From contig NZ_BSFK01000010.1 in NCBI RefSeq assembly GCF_027922305.1, positions 372,001 through 436,000 of the forward strand: 64,000 bases of DNA, in the 5' to 3' direction. This DNA is from Methylopila jiangsuensis (GTDB taxonomy: Bacteria > Pseudomonadota > Alphaproteobacteria > Rhizobiales > Methylopilaceae). A program made the position numbers and the translations under genes. The notes beneath the pieces were generated by a model. That model had not been told where the DNA came from and ran no database searches. It saw only the letters and a program-made list of their open reading frames with translations. Shown piece by piece: positions 1 to 8,352 of the stretch. Positions within the stretch are counted from its first letter, which is position 1, and each line of letters starts with the position of its first letter.

Positions 1-779
1 AAGGCCGCGGGCCGGCCCGACACCTCCACGATCCACACCAGCCGCTCGTCCAGCAGCGGCTTGATGGACTTCGCCAGATGGTCGAGCTCCGCGGCGTTCA
101 GCGGCGTGAAGCCCCAGTTCTCCGACCAGGCGTCGTTGAAGATGTCGATGATCGTGCGCAGCTCCTCGTCGTAGCGCTTCCAATCAAGGGGCCGCACCAC
201 CACGCCCTCGGGCAGGGGGCGGTCGATGATGCGCTGCACGGCCTTCGGGAACGGCGTCTCCATGCGGTAGAGATAGGCGTAGAGGTCCATGGCCTTGACG
301 TAGCCCTGCTCCTCGATCCGCTGCCCGGCGTAAGGCGGATCGTGCGGCATCATCAGCATGGGCGGCGTGTCGAAGCCGTCCACCAGCAGGCCGCTCTCCT
401 CGTTGATGTTCAGGTTGAACGGCCCGAGCGCCTCGGCGCGGCCGCGCGCCTTCAGCCAGGTCTCCGCGGCGCGGAACAGGGCCGCGAACACGGCGGCGTC
501 GTTCTCGGCGGCGATCAGGCCGAAATGGCCGGTCTCCGGATGCCGCTTGTCGGCCTGGGCGCTGATGCGCCCCACCGGAACGCCGTCGCGCAGCGCCAGG
601 AAGAACTGCGCCTCCATGGACTGGAACAGCGGGTTGTGCTTCGGCGACAGCGCCTGGCGGCGTTCGAGGATCAGCTTCGGAATGTGGTTCGGGTCGTGGG
701 CGGCGAGGCGGTCCGGCAGGGTGATGAAGCGGTCGAGGTCGCGCGCGTTCGCGACCGGCAGGATCTCGATGGCGCTCAT
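1..779 (-). CDS. bcerS: bacterial ceramide synthase-like GNAT acyltransferase (3' end cut by window)
   Basis: The visible 259 residues start at an ATG whose ATGA overlaps the stop of the upstream LptG-like gene, which implies translational coupling. The protein looks like the large GNAT-fold family often annotated simply as N-acetyltransferase. It has the conserved block GPFNLNINEESGLL near residue 120, followed by a DTPPMLMMPHDP stretch. In Caulobacter a member of this family is the bacterial ceramide synthase, which N-acylates the sphingoid base. The specific function is inferred from that family and from the serine palmitoyltransferase, ACP and ceramide-kinase-like genes nearby. The stop codon and C-terminus lie before position 1. 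A non-sphingolipid GNAT role is the main alternative. Confidence 0.75.
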   Translation of the reverse strand, partial: MSAIEILPVANARDLDRFITLPDRLAAHDPNHIPKLILERRQALSPKHNPLFQSMEAQFFLALRDGVPVGRISAQADKRHPETGHFGLIAAENDAAVFAALFRAAETWLKARGRAEALGPFNLNINEESGLLVDGFDTPPMLMMPHDPPYAGQRIEEQGYVKAMDLYAYLYRMETPFPKAVQRIIDRPLPEGVVVRPLDWKRYDEELRTIIDIFNDAWSENWGFTPLNAAELDHLAKSIKPLLDERLVWIVEVSGRPAA

Positions 780-1897
780 CGATGAGGCTCCGGGGAGAGG
801 GCGGGGGTGGCGCGTCGGGCGCGGGGCCGGGTCATGCCGCGCTCCATGCGCGAGATCATGGCGCCGCCCAGGGCGGCGAAGACGATGATGGAGGTCCACG
901 ATCCGACGGCGGGAGGGATGACGCCCGTGCCGCCGAGCGTGGTGAGCAGTCCGTCCGACAGAAGAAAGGCGAGACCGAGGCCGAGCCCGAGGAAGCCGTA
1001 GCGCGCCGAGCGGGCGTCGCGCCAGTTGATGAAGGCGGCGGGCATGGCGAGCAGCAGCATGATGGCGGCCGAGAGCGGCGCGGCGTAGACCCTGAGAATC
1101 AGCGTCTCGTAGAAGCTCGCCGGCGCGTTGGACACGCGCTCGCCCTGCAGCGTGGCCTGCGCCGCCGCCGACGAGACCATCCCGCCCGGCGTGAGCGACG
1201 CCACCGCGTCGGAGGGGCGGAACCGGGTCTCCCACACGCCGTCGGCGGGCGTGCGGACGTTGAAGCTCTCCTTCAGCCACGACACATGGGTCGCGCCGGC
1301 GAGCGTCCAGCGACGGTTCTCGTAGCGCGCCTCCCGCGCGGTCAGGCGGCCGGTCGCCACCTTGTCGGCGTTGCGCTCGTAGACCTGAAGGTTGGTCAGC
1401 CGCCGGCCCCGGTCGGCGAGGGCGTCGAAGGAGATCACGTCCGGGCCGAGCCGCAGCCAGGCCGGCTTGTCCGCGTCGATCTTGGGCGCGGGGCCTTCCG
1501 CCCACCACACCGCGAGCCGCTGCTCGGTCTTCGGCAGCACCGCGTCCAGCAGCACGCAATGCAGGATCCCGAGCACGAAGGCGCCCGGGAACATCAGCAC
1601 ATAGAGGTCCCAGGTGCTGCGGCCGGAGGCGCGGGCCGCCACGATCTCGCTGTTGCGGGCCAGCATGCCAAGCGTCATCACCGCGCCGGCGAGCGCGCCC
1701 AGCGGCAGGGCATGGGCGATCAGCGTCGGCGTGCGCAGGGCGAGATACTGCCCGAGCCCCGCCAGACCGTCGCCCCGGTCGAGGATGTCGCCGGCGTTGT
1801 CCACCAGGTCGAGCACTTCGGCGATGGCGGCGAGAATCAGCGTCGCCGTCACCGCGAGCGTGAAGAATTTGGCGCTGAAGTATCGGAGCAGACGCAT
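776..1897 (-). CDS. LptG-like YjgP/YjgQ-family permease, sphingolipid-locus paralogue
   Basis: This 373-residue inner-membrane protein has the LptF/LptG architecture: three N-terminal membrane segments (about 10-30, 57-80, 100-122), a periplasmic jellyroll-like region (about 130-260) and three C-terminal membrane segments (about 267-346). The canonical pair extracts LPS with LptB and LptC. This copy lies 10 bp downstream of a second LptF-like gene and overlaps the ceramide synthase gene by ATGA. The housekeeping lptF/lptG pair normally sits beside lptD, surA or pepA, none of which is here, so this is probably a second pair. The likely cargo is a sphingolipid, which is inference. No ATPase or LptC-like partner is in the window. 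Confidence 0.85.
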   Translation of the reverse strand: MRLLRYFSAKFFTLAVTATLILAAIAEVLDLVDNAGDILDRGDGLAGLGQYLALRTPTLIAHALPLGALAGAVMTLGMLARNSEIVAARASGRSTWDLYVLMFPGAFVLGILHCVLLDAVLPKTEQRLAVWWAEGPAPKIDADKPAWLRLGPDVISFDALADRGRRLTNLQVYERNADKVATGRLTAREARYENRRWTLAGATHVSWLKESFNVRTPADGVWETRFRPSDAVASLTPGGMVSSAAAQATLQGERVSNAPASFYETLILRVYAAPLSAAIMLLLAMPAAFINWRDARSARYGFLGLGLGLAFLLSDGLLTTLGGTGVIPPAVGSWTSIIVFAALGGAMISRMERGMTRPRARRATPALSPEPHR

Positions 1898-1907
1898 GGG
1901 AACGGGA

Positions 1908-3146
1908 TCAGCCGGCGGGAAGCGGTCGGCGGCGGCGGAACAGCCGCGCGAACGGTCGGACGAGACGGGCGCCGGCCGCGCTGAGACCGTCCATGGCGCG
2001 GGAGATGACGGTGTCGCCGGGGCGGTCGGTGCTGGTGGCGTAGAGCAGCGCCGACAGGCCCGCCAGCAGGACGAGCGGGCCCCAGCACAGCAGCGGCGCA
2101 GGGCCGGCCCCCTTGTGCGCCAGCGTCTCGCCGAGCTGCAGCACGTTCTGGAACGCCAGCACCGACAGCGCCGCCACCGCCATGTTCGCCACCCGGCTCT
2201 GGCGGCGCATGGTCATGGACAGCGGCACGATCAGGAACGGCAGGAACACGAGCGCCGCCGCACGCGCCAGCCGGGCGTGGAACTCGGACGACAGCTTGCG
2301 GTCGGGCGTCGCGGAGGCGGGATCGCCCATCTCGCTCCACAATTCGCTGAGCGTGAGCTCGCGCTCGTTGCCGCCGCGGGGGCGGAACGGCGGGGCCTCC
2401 AGCGCGAAGGTCTTGTCGAACACCAGATCGGTGAAGCGCAGCGAACTCGGCCGGCCGCCGGGCTGGGTGTCGCGCAGCACCACGCCACTGTGCAGGCGGA
2501 GCTGCAGGCGCTTTCCGTCCGGCGTCAGCTCCAGCGTGCCGGCGGCGGCGGTGGTCAGCGTCTCGCGCGCGCCGGCGCGGTCTTCGATGAACACGCCGGT
2601 GAGCCTGCGCCCGGTGGCGTCCACCGCGTCCGCGGTGACGGTGAGCCCGTCGCGCACCGAAATGAACGCCTCCGCCGGCGCGTGCGCCCGCCAGGCGTAG
2701 GCCACCGAGGAGTTCAGGATCTCGCGGTAGGCGTAGCGGCTGTGGGGGTCGATGTAGCCGGTGACGGCGATGGTGCCGAGCCCGAGCAGGGCTCCGAGCG
2801 CCACCAGCGGCCGGGTCAGCCGCCAGACCGAGACCCCGGAGGCGAGCATGGATTCCAGCTCCGCCCCCTGCGACATGCGCGAGAAGGCCGAGAACACGCC
2901 GAGCGCGAAGGCGGCGGGCACGGCGAAGCCGAGATAGTGCGGCACCAGATTGGCGGAGAGCGCGAACACCAGAATCACCGGCGCGCCGGCCACCGCCAGC
3001 ACGTCCACCAGCCGGAGGATCCGCTCCAGCAGCAGGCCGAGCAGCACCACGCCGAGCGCGATCGCCATCGGCTTCAGCGTCAGGCCGAGCACGTAGCGCT
3101 CCAGCACGCCGAAGCGCACGCCGGCCGCCTGAGTCCCGGTCCTCAC
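1908..3146 (-). CDS. LptF-like YjgP/YjgQ-family permease, sphingolipid-locus paralogue
   Basis: This is a permease of about 412 residues with the six-helix plus periplasmic-domain LptF/LptG organisation. N-terminal helices lie at about 20-45, 60-80 and 105-125. The periplasmic domain spans about 135-285, and C-terminal helices start at an ALVFLPFLIVPLSM segment. I chose the GTG at 3146 because its GTGA overlaps the stop of the HIT gene. An upstream GTG at 3158 is also in frame. The C-terminus ends in an Arg-rich tail. It forms an operon with the LptG-like gene and the ceramide synthase, so it is probably one half of a dedicated lipid-extraction permease rather than the housekeeping LPS transporter. 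Confidence 0.82.
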   Translation of the reverse strand: MRTGTQAAGVRFGVLERYVLGLTLKPMAIALGVVLLGLLLERILRLVDVLAVAGAPVILVFALSANLVPHYLGFAVPAAFALGVFSAFSRMSQGAELESMLASGVSVWRLTRPLVALGALLGLGTIAVTGYIDPHSRYAYREILNSSVAYAWRAHAPAEAFISVRDGLTVTADAVDATGRRLTGVFIEDRAGARETLTTAAAGTLELTPDGKRLQLRLHSGVVLRDTQPGGRPSSLRFTDLVFDKTFALEAPPFRPRGGNERELTLSELWSEMGDPASATPDRKLSSEFHARLARAAALVFLPFLIVPLSMTMRRQSRVANMAVAALSVLAFQNVLQLGETLAHKGAGPAPLLCWGPLVLLAGLSALLYATSTDRPGDTVISRAMDGLSAAGARLVRPFARLFRRRRPLPAG

Positions 3147-3580
3147 GCCACGGGCCACAGCTTGGCGATCTCCGCCTTCAGCGCGGCGATGGCGCCCGCG
3201 TCCAGCTCCGGCCCGTCGCCCAGCGCCGGCGGTCCGGGCCAGCCGGCGTCGGCGAAGGCGAGGCCGGCGAAGGCGCGCGGCGCCTCGTGCCGGGGAATGA
3301 CGTGAAAGTGCACGTCCGGGTCCACCATCATCAGCATCAGGTAGTTGATCTTGTCGTAGGACGTCAGCCGCTTCAGCGCCGGCTCCAGCCCGGCGACGAT
3401 GCGGCCGAGATCCGCGAAGGCCTCGGGGCTCAGGGCGCCGAAGGCGTTCGCCTCCTCCTTCGCGACGAGGACCAGCGAACCGAAGCCCGGCTGCTTCGGC
3501 CGCACCTGCACGGACCAGTGGTCGGTCTCCCGGACGAGCGTTTCCGGGTAGCCGAATTTCGTCATGGTGGCGTTGGGCAT
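3143..3580 (-). CDS. HIT-family nucleotide-binding hydrolase
   Basis: This 145-residue protein ends in the histidine-triad motif HFHVIPRH (about residues 100-107), matching the H-phi-H-phi-H pattern with the last position varied (HFHVIPR). HIT proteins hydrolyse or transfer nucleoside monophosphates from adenylylated or dinucleotide substrates. The gene is first in the minus-strand operon, and its stop overlaps the LptF-like start. That placement suggests it handles a nucleotide intermediate made by the neighbouring lipid-head-group genes, for example a CDP-lipid or an adenylate by-product; this is inference. A general clean-up hydrolase is equally possible. It diverges from the CDP-alcohol phosphatidyltransferase across a 97-bp gap. 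Confidence 0.85.
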   Translation of the reverse strand: MPNATMTKFGYPETLVRETDHWSVQVRPKQPGFGSLVLVAKEEANAFGALSPEAFADLGRIVAGLEPALKRLTSYDKINYLMLMMVDPDVHFHVIPRHEAPRAFAGLAFADAGWPGPPALGDGPELDAGAIAALKAEIAKLWPVA

Positions 3581-3677
3581 GGGCGGGCGCGGATCAGGCT
3601 TGCGGACGGTGGGGGCGAAGCGGCTGGCAGGATAGGCGTTTCGCCGCTAAACGACAGCTTCAATAAACGAGCATGAC

Positions 3678-4838
3678 ATGGACGGCGTTATGACGACCAA
3701 GGATGGCGGCCCGGCGGCGGCGCGCATCGCGGTGCTGCTGGGGCGCTCCGAGGTGCGGATCTGGGGCATGAGCGCGCAGGAGCGGCTGACGCGCCAGCTC
3801 GGCCGCGCCGGCGCGACCGACGTGCGCTCCGCGCTCGACGGCCTCGCCCCCGACGCGCAGGTGCTGCTGCTGAAGGTGGACCACGCCTATGAGCAGCGGC
3901 TGGTGGACGCGCTCGCCATCCGCCCCGGCGCGGCGCTGCTGGCCGAGGGCGCGCCGGTCGCGGCCCATGTGACGGGCGCGCAGGCGGAGGCCACGGCGGC
4001 GGCGCTGCTCGCGGGCGACGCCGCGGCGCTGCCTGCGGGCGTCGAGGCGCTCGATTCGGAAGGGCTCGGCGGCTCCTACAACTTCAAGCTGCGCAAGCGC
4101 GAGGTCGCCTATGTGATCCCGCTGAACCCGGGGACGGTGGCGGAGGTGGAGAACCGCAGCTTCGCCGGCTCCTACAAGGGCGTCACCGATCTCGTGACCA
4201 AATACGTCTGGCCGAAGCCGGCCCAGATCGTCACCAAATGGTGCGCCGAGCGCCGCATCACCCCGAACGCGGTGACGCTGGTCGGCCTCGCGCTGGTGTT
4301 CGTCGCCTTCTGGGCGTTCTGGAACGGGCATTACCTGTCCGGCCTCGTCGCCGCCTGGATCATGACCTTCCTCGACACCGTGGACGGCAAGCTCGCCCGC
4401 GTCACGCTCACCTCCAGCAAGGTGGGCGACGTGATGGATCACGGCATCGATCTGGTGCATCCGCCGTTCTGGTGGTGGGCCTGGATCGTGGGCCTGCCCG
4501 CCGCCGGCCTGCCGGTGGAGCATGCGGGGCTGATGGTGTTCATCATCTTCGCGGGCTACATCCTGCAGCGGGTGGAGGAAGGGATCTTCTCATGGGCCTT
4601 CGGCATGCACATGCACGTCTGGCGCCCGTTCGACAGCTTCTTCCGGCTGATCACCGCCCGCCGCAACCCGAACCTGCTGATCCTGACGCCGTTCGCGCTG
4701 ATCGGCCGGCCGGACCTCGGCATGCAGATCGTGGTGGTCTGGATCGTGATCTGCTTCGTCGTGCATCTGGCCCAGATCGTTCAGGCGCTGGCGGCGCGCC
4801 GGCGCGGGCCGATCACCTCGTGGCTCGACGCCGCGTGA
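3678..4838 (+). CDS. CDP-alcohol phosphatidyltransferase with N-terminal nucleotidyltransferase-like domain
   Basis: This is a 386-residue membrane enzyme. Residues 233-258 carry the complete CDP-OH signature D-x2-D-G-x2-A-R-x8-G-x3-D-x3-D (D233, D236, G237, A240, R241, G250, D254, D258). It is flanked by membrane helices at about 200-230 and 260-380. Residues 14-165 form a cytosolic domain whose start (RIAVLLGRSEVRIWGMSAQER) resembles the N-terminal part of fused IPC-type synthases. The enzyme would displace CMP from a CDP-activated substrate. It starts a plus-strand operon with the lipid kinase and Tam41-like genes, so ceramide head-group transfer is the likely role by context. The exact alcohol acceptor cannot be read from sequence. 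Confidence 0.85.
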   Translation: MDGVMTTKDGGPAAARIAVLLGRSEVRIWGMSAQERLTRQLGRAGATDVRSALDGLAPDAQVLLLKVDHAYEQRLVDALAIRPGAALLAEGAPVAAHVTGAQAEATAAALLAGDAAALPAGVEALDSEGLGGSYNFKLRKREVAYVIPLNPGTVAEVENRSFAGSYKGVTDLVTKYVWPKPAQIVTKWCAERRITPNAVTLVGLALVFVAFWAFWNGHYLSGLVAAWIMTFLDTVDGKLARVTLTSSKVGDVMDHGIDLVHPPFWWWAWIVGLPAAGLPVEHAGLMVFIIFAGYILQRVEEGIFSWAFGMHMHVWRPFDSFFRLITARRNPNLLILTPFALIGRPDLGMQIVVVWIVICFVVHLAQIVQALAARRRGPITSWLDAA

Positions 4839-4845
4839 GGGCCGC

Positions 4846-5778
4846 ATGAGCCGGCTCGGGGTCATCGCCAACGGCCGGAGCTGGCGCGCGGCCAAGGGCG
4901 GAGCGCCCCGCCGGCCCGCGGGCGTTCCCTTCGAGGCGCCGGGCGATCTCAACGGCTACGCGCCTGCGCTGGCGCGGCTCAAGGCGGCGGGCGTGGACAC
5001 GCTCGCGGTGGTGGGCGGCGACGGCACCCTGCGGGAGGTGATGAGCGCGCTGCCCTCGGCTTACGGCGCAAGCCCGCCGGCGCTCGCGCTGGCGCCTTTC
5101 GGCAAGACCAACGCTGCCGCCGCCGATGTGGGCGGATGCGGCCACGGGCCGGACGCGCTGGAGCGGCTCGCCGGGGCGCTGGCCTCCGGCGTCCCGCTGA
5201 AGCGCAGCGAGCGCCGGCCGATCGCGGCCCGGTTCGACGGCCGGGCGGTGCAGGGCTTCGTCCTGGGCTTCGGCGCCTTCGAGCGCGCCACCCGCATGGT
5301 GGACAGCCGGGTGCATTCCAGGGGCTTCGCCCAGCGCCTCGGGGTCGCCTTCGGCGTGGCGGAGGCGGCGCGGGAGCTGCTGACCGGCCGGGAAGGCGCC
5401 GGCTGGCGCCAGGGCGTGGCGGCGGCGGTCGCGGCCGACGGCGCGGAGGCCTCCGACGACGACCGGTTCTTCTTCCTCGCCACCAGCCTGCGGCGCTTCA
5501 TGCTGGGGCTGTGGCCGTTCTGGGGCGAGGGGGAGGGCGCCATCGCCTGGACCGACGTCTCCGCGCCGCCCCACCGGCTGGCCTCGGCGCTGCTGCCCGC
5601 GGCGCGCGGCCGGGCGACCGACTGGATGCGCGCCAACGGCTACCGCAGCGGGCGGGCCAACCGGATCGACGTGGCGCTGCGCGCGCCCTTCATCATCGAC
5701 GGCGACAGCTTCTCCGCCGGCGCGGACGGGCGGATCGCGATCCAGGCCGGCGCGCCGCTGACCTTTCTCGCGCCATGA
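4846..5778 (+). CDS. cpgB: diacylglycerol-kinase-fold lipid kinase, probable ceramide kinase
   Basis: This 310-residue protein has the GGDGT nucleotide-binding motif at residues 57-61 and a second conserved LAPFGKTNAA segment at 82-91, both diagnostic of the DAGK catalytic family. It lacks a signal peptide. The divergent Caulobacter ceramide kinase belongs to this fold and sits in a comparable position between a CDP-alcohol transferase and a nucleotidyltransferase. Here the gene starts 7 bp after the CDP-alcohol transferase and overlaps the next gene by ATGA. The proposed reaction is ATP-dependent phosphorylation of ceramide to ceramide-1-phosphate. Substrate identity rests on gene context; diacylglycerol or sphingoid-base phosphorylation is the alternative. 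Confidence 0.82.
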   Translation: MSRLGVIANGRSWRAAKGGAPRRPAGVPFEAPGDLNGYAPALARLKAAGVDTLAVVGGDGTLREVMSALPSAYGASPPALALAPFGKTNAAAADVGGCGHGPDALERLAGALASGVPLKRSERRPIAARFDGRAVQGFVLGFGAFERATRMVDSRVHSRGFAQRLGVAFGVAEAARELLTGREGAGWRQGVAAAVAADGAEASDDDRFFFLATSLRRFMLGLWPFWGEGEGAIAWTDVSAPPHRLASALLPAARGRATDWMRANGYRSGRANRIDVALRAPFIIDGDSFSAGADGRIAIQAGAPLTFLAP

Positions 5779-6761
5779 GCCTGCCTCGCGCCATGAGCCT
5801 TGATCCCGCCATGAGCGCGCCGGCGGAGACCGCGCTTCGGGACGCGGTGGCGCGGGAGCTGGCCGCGCCCCAGCCGGACGCGGTGCGGGCCTTCGCCGCC
5901 GCGCTCGGCGCGCGGGCGAAGGGCGGCGCGGCGGGCGTGCTGTTCTACGGCTCGGCGCTGCGCACCGGCGAGACCGACGGCCTGCTCGATTTCTATGTGC
6001 TGCTGGACGATCTGGCGGGCTGGGACGCGGGCCGCCTCGCCCGCGCCGGCGCCGCGATCCTGCCGCCGAACGTGGAATACGCCGAGCACGCGACGCCTGA
6101 CGGCGGCCGGCTCCGGGCCAAGATCGCCATCATGACGCTGGCGCAGTTCCGCCGCCACGCCCGCTGGCGGAGCCGCGACACCACCATCTGGACCCGGTTC
6201 TGCCAGCCCGCGGCGCTGGCCTTCGCCCGCGACGACGCGGCAAGGGACGGCATCGCTCAGGCGGTGGCGGTCGCCGTGCGTTCGGCGGCGTGGTGGGCGG
6301 CGCGGCTTGGGCCTGAGAGCGGCCCGGCGGAGGCGTTCTGGACCGCCCTGTTCCGCCGCACCTACGCCTCGGAGCTTCGGGTGGAGAGCGCGTCGCGCCC
6401 GTCCGACATCGTGGCCCGCGCCCCGGAGCGCTTCGCGCGGCTTCTGGAGCTGGCCTGGACCGCGGACGGCCTTCCCTTCACGCGCGACGGCGAGGGCGCG
6501 CTCGCGCCCGCGGTTGGGCCGGACGAGCGGATGCGGGCGGAAAGAGCGTGGAAAAAGCGACGCCGCCTGGCGAAGCCGCTCAATCTGGCGCGGCTCGCGA
6601 AGGCGGCGTTCACGTTCTCAGGCGGCGCGGATTACATCGCCTGGAAGATCGAGCGGCACTCGGGCCACAAGATCGAGGTCACGCCATTCCAGCGGCGGCT
6701 CCCGCTCCTTGCGGCAGCGCCCGTGCTGTGGCGGCTGTGGCGCCGAGGCGTTCTCCGCTGA
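5775..6761 (+). CDS. Tam41-like nucleotidyltransferase (phosphatidate cytidylyltransferase-like)
   Basis: This protein has 328 residues, using the ATG at 5775 that overlaps the kinase stop. The open frame extends further upstream, but only inside the kinase gene. Residues 57-80 read FYGSALRTGETDGLLDFYVL, the GS...D arrangement of the nucleotidyltransferase fold as seen in mitochondrial Tam41-type CDP-DAG synthases. A later block (NVEYAEH, then KIAIMTLAQF) fits the same family. Known Tam41 proteins convert phosphatidic acid to CDP-diacylglycerol. Between a ceramide kinase and a CDP-alcohol transferase, this enzyme could make CDP-ceramide. The assignment is by motif and context only. Its 3' end overlaps the convergent serine palmitoyltransferase gene by 83 bp. 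Confidence 0.7.
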   Translation: MSLPRAMSLDPAMSAPAETALRDAVARELAAPQPDAVRAFAAALGARAKGGAAGVLFYGSALRTGETDGLLDFYVLLDDLAGWDAGRLARAGAAILPPNVEYAEHATPDGGRLRAKIAIMTLAQFRRHARWRSRDTTIWTRFCQPAALAFARDDAARDGIAQAVAVAVRSAAWWAARLGPESGPAEAFWTALFRRTYASELRVESASRPSDIVARAPERFARLLELAWTADGLPFTRDGEGALAPAVGPDERMRAERAWKKRRRLAKPLNLARLAKAAFTFSGGADYIAWKIERHSGHKIEVTPFQRRLPLLAAAPVLWRLWRRGVLR

Positions 6762-7995
6762 AGACGGCGGTCGGCCCGGGGAAGGCGCAGACGTTGTTCT
6801 CTTCCGGCAGCAGGCCGAGCTCGCGGCCGACGCGGGTCATCAGCGCCACGGCGAAGTCGATCTGCTCGTCGGTGTGCGCGGCGCTGACGCTGGAGCGCAT
6901 GAAGGCCGACGAATTGGGCGTCGCGGGCGGAAGCGCCAGGTTGAGGTACATGCCCTCCTCCAGCAGCCGCTTCCAGAACATCACCGCCACTTCCGGCTGC
7001 TCCACCATCACCGCCACGATCGGCGAGCACTCCGGCCCCACATGGAAGCCGGCGGCGCGCAGGCCTGTGTAGAAGCGGCGGCTGTTGGCGGTCAGCTTCG
7101 TGCGGCGCTGGGGCTCGGCGCGCAGGGTGCGCAGGGCCGACAGCGTGGACGAGATGATCGCCGGCGGCAGCGACGCGGTGAACATGTAGGGCCGCGAGGC
7201 GAGGCGCAGGATCTCGAAGCCCTCGAGGCTCGAGACGCAGAAGCCGCCCACGCTGGCGAGGCTCTTGGAGAAGGTGCCGACCACGAAGTCGACGTCGTCC
7301 TCCACGCCCTCGCGCTCGGCGAGGCCGCGGCCATGCTCGCCGAGCACGCCCATGGAGTGCGCCTCGTCGACCATGAGATAGGCGCCGTACTCGCGCTTGA
7401 CGTCCACGAACTCCTTCAGCGGCGCGGTGTCGCCGAGCATGGAGTAGATGCCCTCGACCACGATCAGCTTGTCGCCCGGCTGGTCGCCCATGCGGCGCAG
7501 GCGCTTGGCGAGGTCGTCCGGATTGTTGTGGCGGAAGCGCACCACCGGCGCGTGGCCGAGGCGCGAGCCGTCATAGATCGAGGCGTGGCTGTCGGCGTCC
7601 AGGAACAGGTGATCGTCCTTGCCCACCAGCGTCGAGATCATGCCGAGATTGGCCTGATAGCCGGTGGAGAACACCATGCAGTGGGTGTGGCCGTAGAAGT
7701 CGGCCAGCGCGCGCTCCAGCTCCTGATGGCCCTTGTAGCTGCCGTTGGCGATGCGCGAGCCGGTGGTGCCGGTGCCGTGGCGGCGGATCGCCTCGATCGA
7801 CTCGGCCTTGGCCTCGTCGTCGAACGTGAGCCCGAGGTAATTGTTGGTGCCGAACAGCAGGGTCTTCTTGCCGTTCACCACGCCTTCGACGCAGGAGATG
7901 ATGTCATCGAACTTCACGGCGAACGGATCGGCGCCGACCTGCTTCAGATGATCATAGCGGTTGTTGAGCGCCGCGAACTTTTCGAGAATCGACAT
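6679..7995 (-). CDS. spt: serine palmitoyltransferase
   Basis: This PLP-dependent alpha-oxoamine synthase condenses L-serine with an acyl thioester to 3-ketosphinganine. With the ATG at 7995 it has 438 residues. The PLP lysine lies in GTFSKSLASVGG (K244), with H137 in DADSHAS, and D210 and H213 in MVDEAHSMG. I chose this start because a GGAG lies 11 nt upstream, whereas the ATG at 8004 has the same GGAG only 2 nt away. The ACP stop is one base upstream, so the genes are coupled. SPT rather than KBL or BioF is supported by the partner ACP and the ceramide genes. The last 27 codons lie antisense to the Tam41-like gene. Confidence 0.93.
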   Translation of the reverse strand: MSILEKFAALNNRYDHLKQVGADPFAVKFDDIISCVEGVVNGKKTLLFGTNNYLGLTFDDEAKAESIEAIRRHGTGTTGSRIANGSYKGHQELERALADFYGHTHCMVFSTGYQANLGMISTLVGKDDHLFLDADSHASIYDGSRLGHAPVVRFRHNNPDDLAKRLRRMGDQPGDKLIVVEGIYSMLGDTAPLKEFVDVKREYGAYLMVDEAHSMGVLGEHGRGLAEREGVEDDVDFVVGTFSKSLASVGGFCVSSLEGFEILRLASRPYMFTASLPPAIISSTLSALRTLRAEPQRRTKLTANSRRFYTGLRAAGFHVGPECSPIVAVMVEQPEVAVMFWKRLLEEGMYLNLALPPATPNSSAFMRSSVSAAHTDEQIDFAVALMTRVGRELGLLPEENNVCAFPGPTAVFSGERLGATAATARALPQGAGAAAGMA

Positions 7996-7996
7996 A

Positions 7997-8248
7997 TCAC
8001 GCATTACTCCGCAGCGTTTCGATCGTCTTCGCGAGATCGTCGACGGTCACGACGCTGGCCATGTCATGCAGCGGGATCGAGATGTCGAACTTGTCCTCGA
8101 GCGCCATGCAGAAATTCATGACTGCAATGGAATCGAGTCCAAGGTCGTTCACGATGTTCATATCCGTCCGAAGTTCGACCTTACGATTGATCACGGTCTC
8201 CAGTGCTTCAGATATGTCCGCGATCAACTGGTCTTTTGCTTCACTCAT
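7997..8248 (-). CDS. acpR: dedicated acyl carrier protein of the sphingolipid locus
   Basis: This 83-residue acidic ACP has the phosphopantetheine attachment motif NDLGLDSIAV at S40. I chose the ATG at 8248, preceded by GGACGGGAAG, because the longer reading frame adds 30 residues with no ACP character. In sphingolipid-making alphaproteobacteria a specialised ACP carries the acyl group used by serine palmitoyltransferase, loaded by a partner synthetase. This gene is directly upstream of spt, and a synthetase gene follows upstream at 8663-10354. Its base composition is lower in GC than its neighbours. Confidence 0.9.
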   Translation of the reverse strand: MSEAKDQLIADISEALETVINRKVELRTDMNIVNDLGLDSIAVMNFCMALEDKFDISIPLHDMASVVTVDDLAKTIETLRSNA

Positions 8249-8352
8249 CTTCCCGTCCTGGCGGGCGCTCCGACTTACGATACTTGAGCAGGCGCAAAAT
8301 ATGAGCTTGTCGCCATTCTGTAAAGTTTCGGTCATCACCCGAAAAAAGTGAT

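Noticed and set aside
5136-5774. N-terminal extension of the Tam41-like protein into the kinase gene
   Set aside because: The extension is Arg-rich noise overlapping the kinase coding sequence; the ATGA overlap at 5775 gives a natural start.
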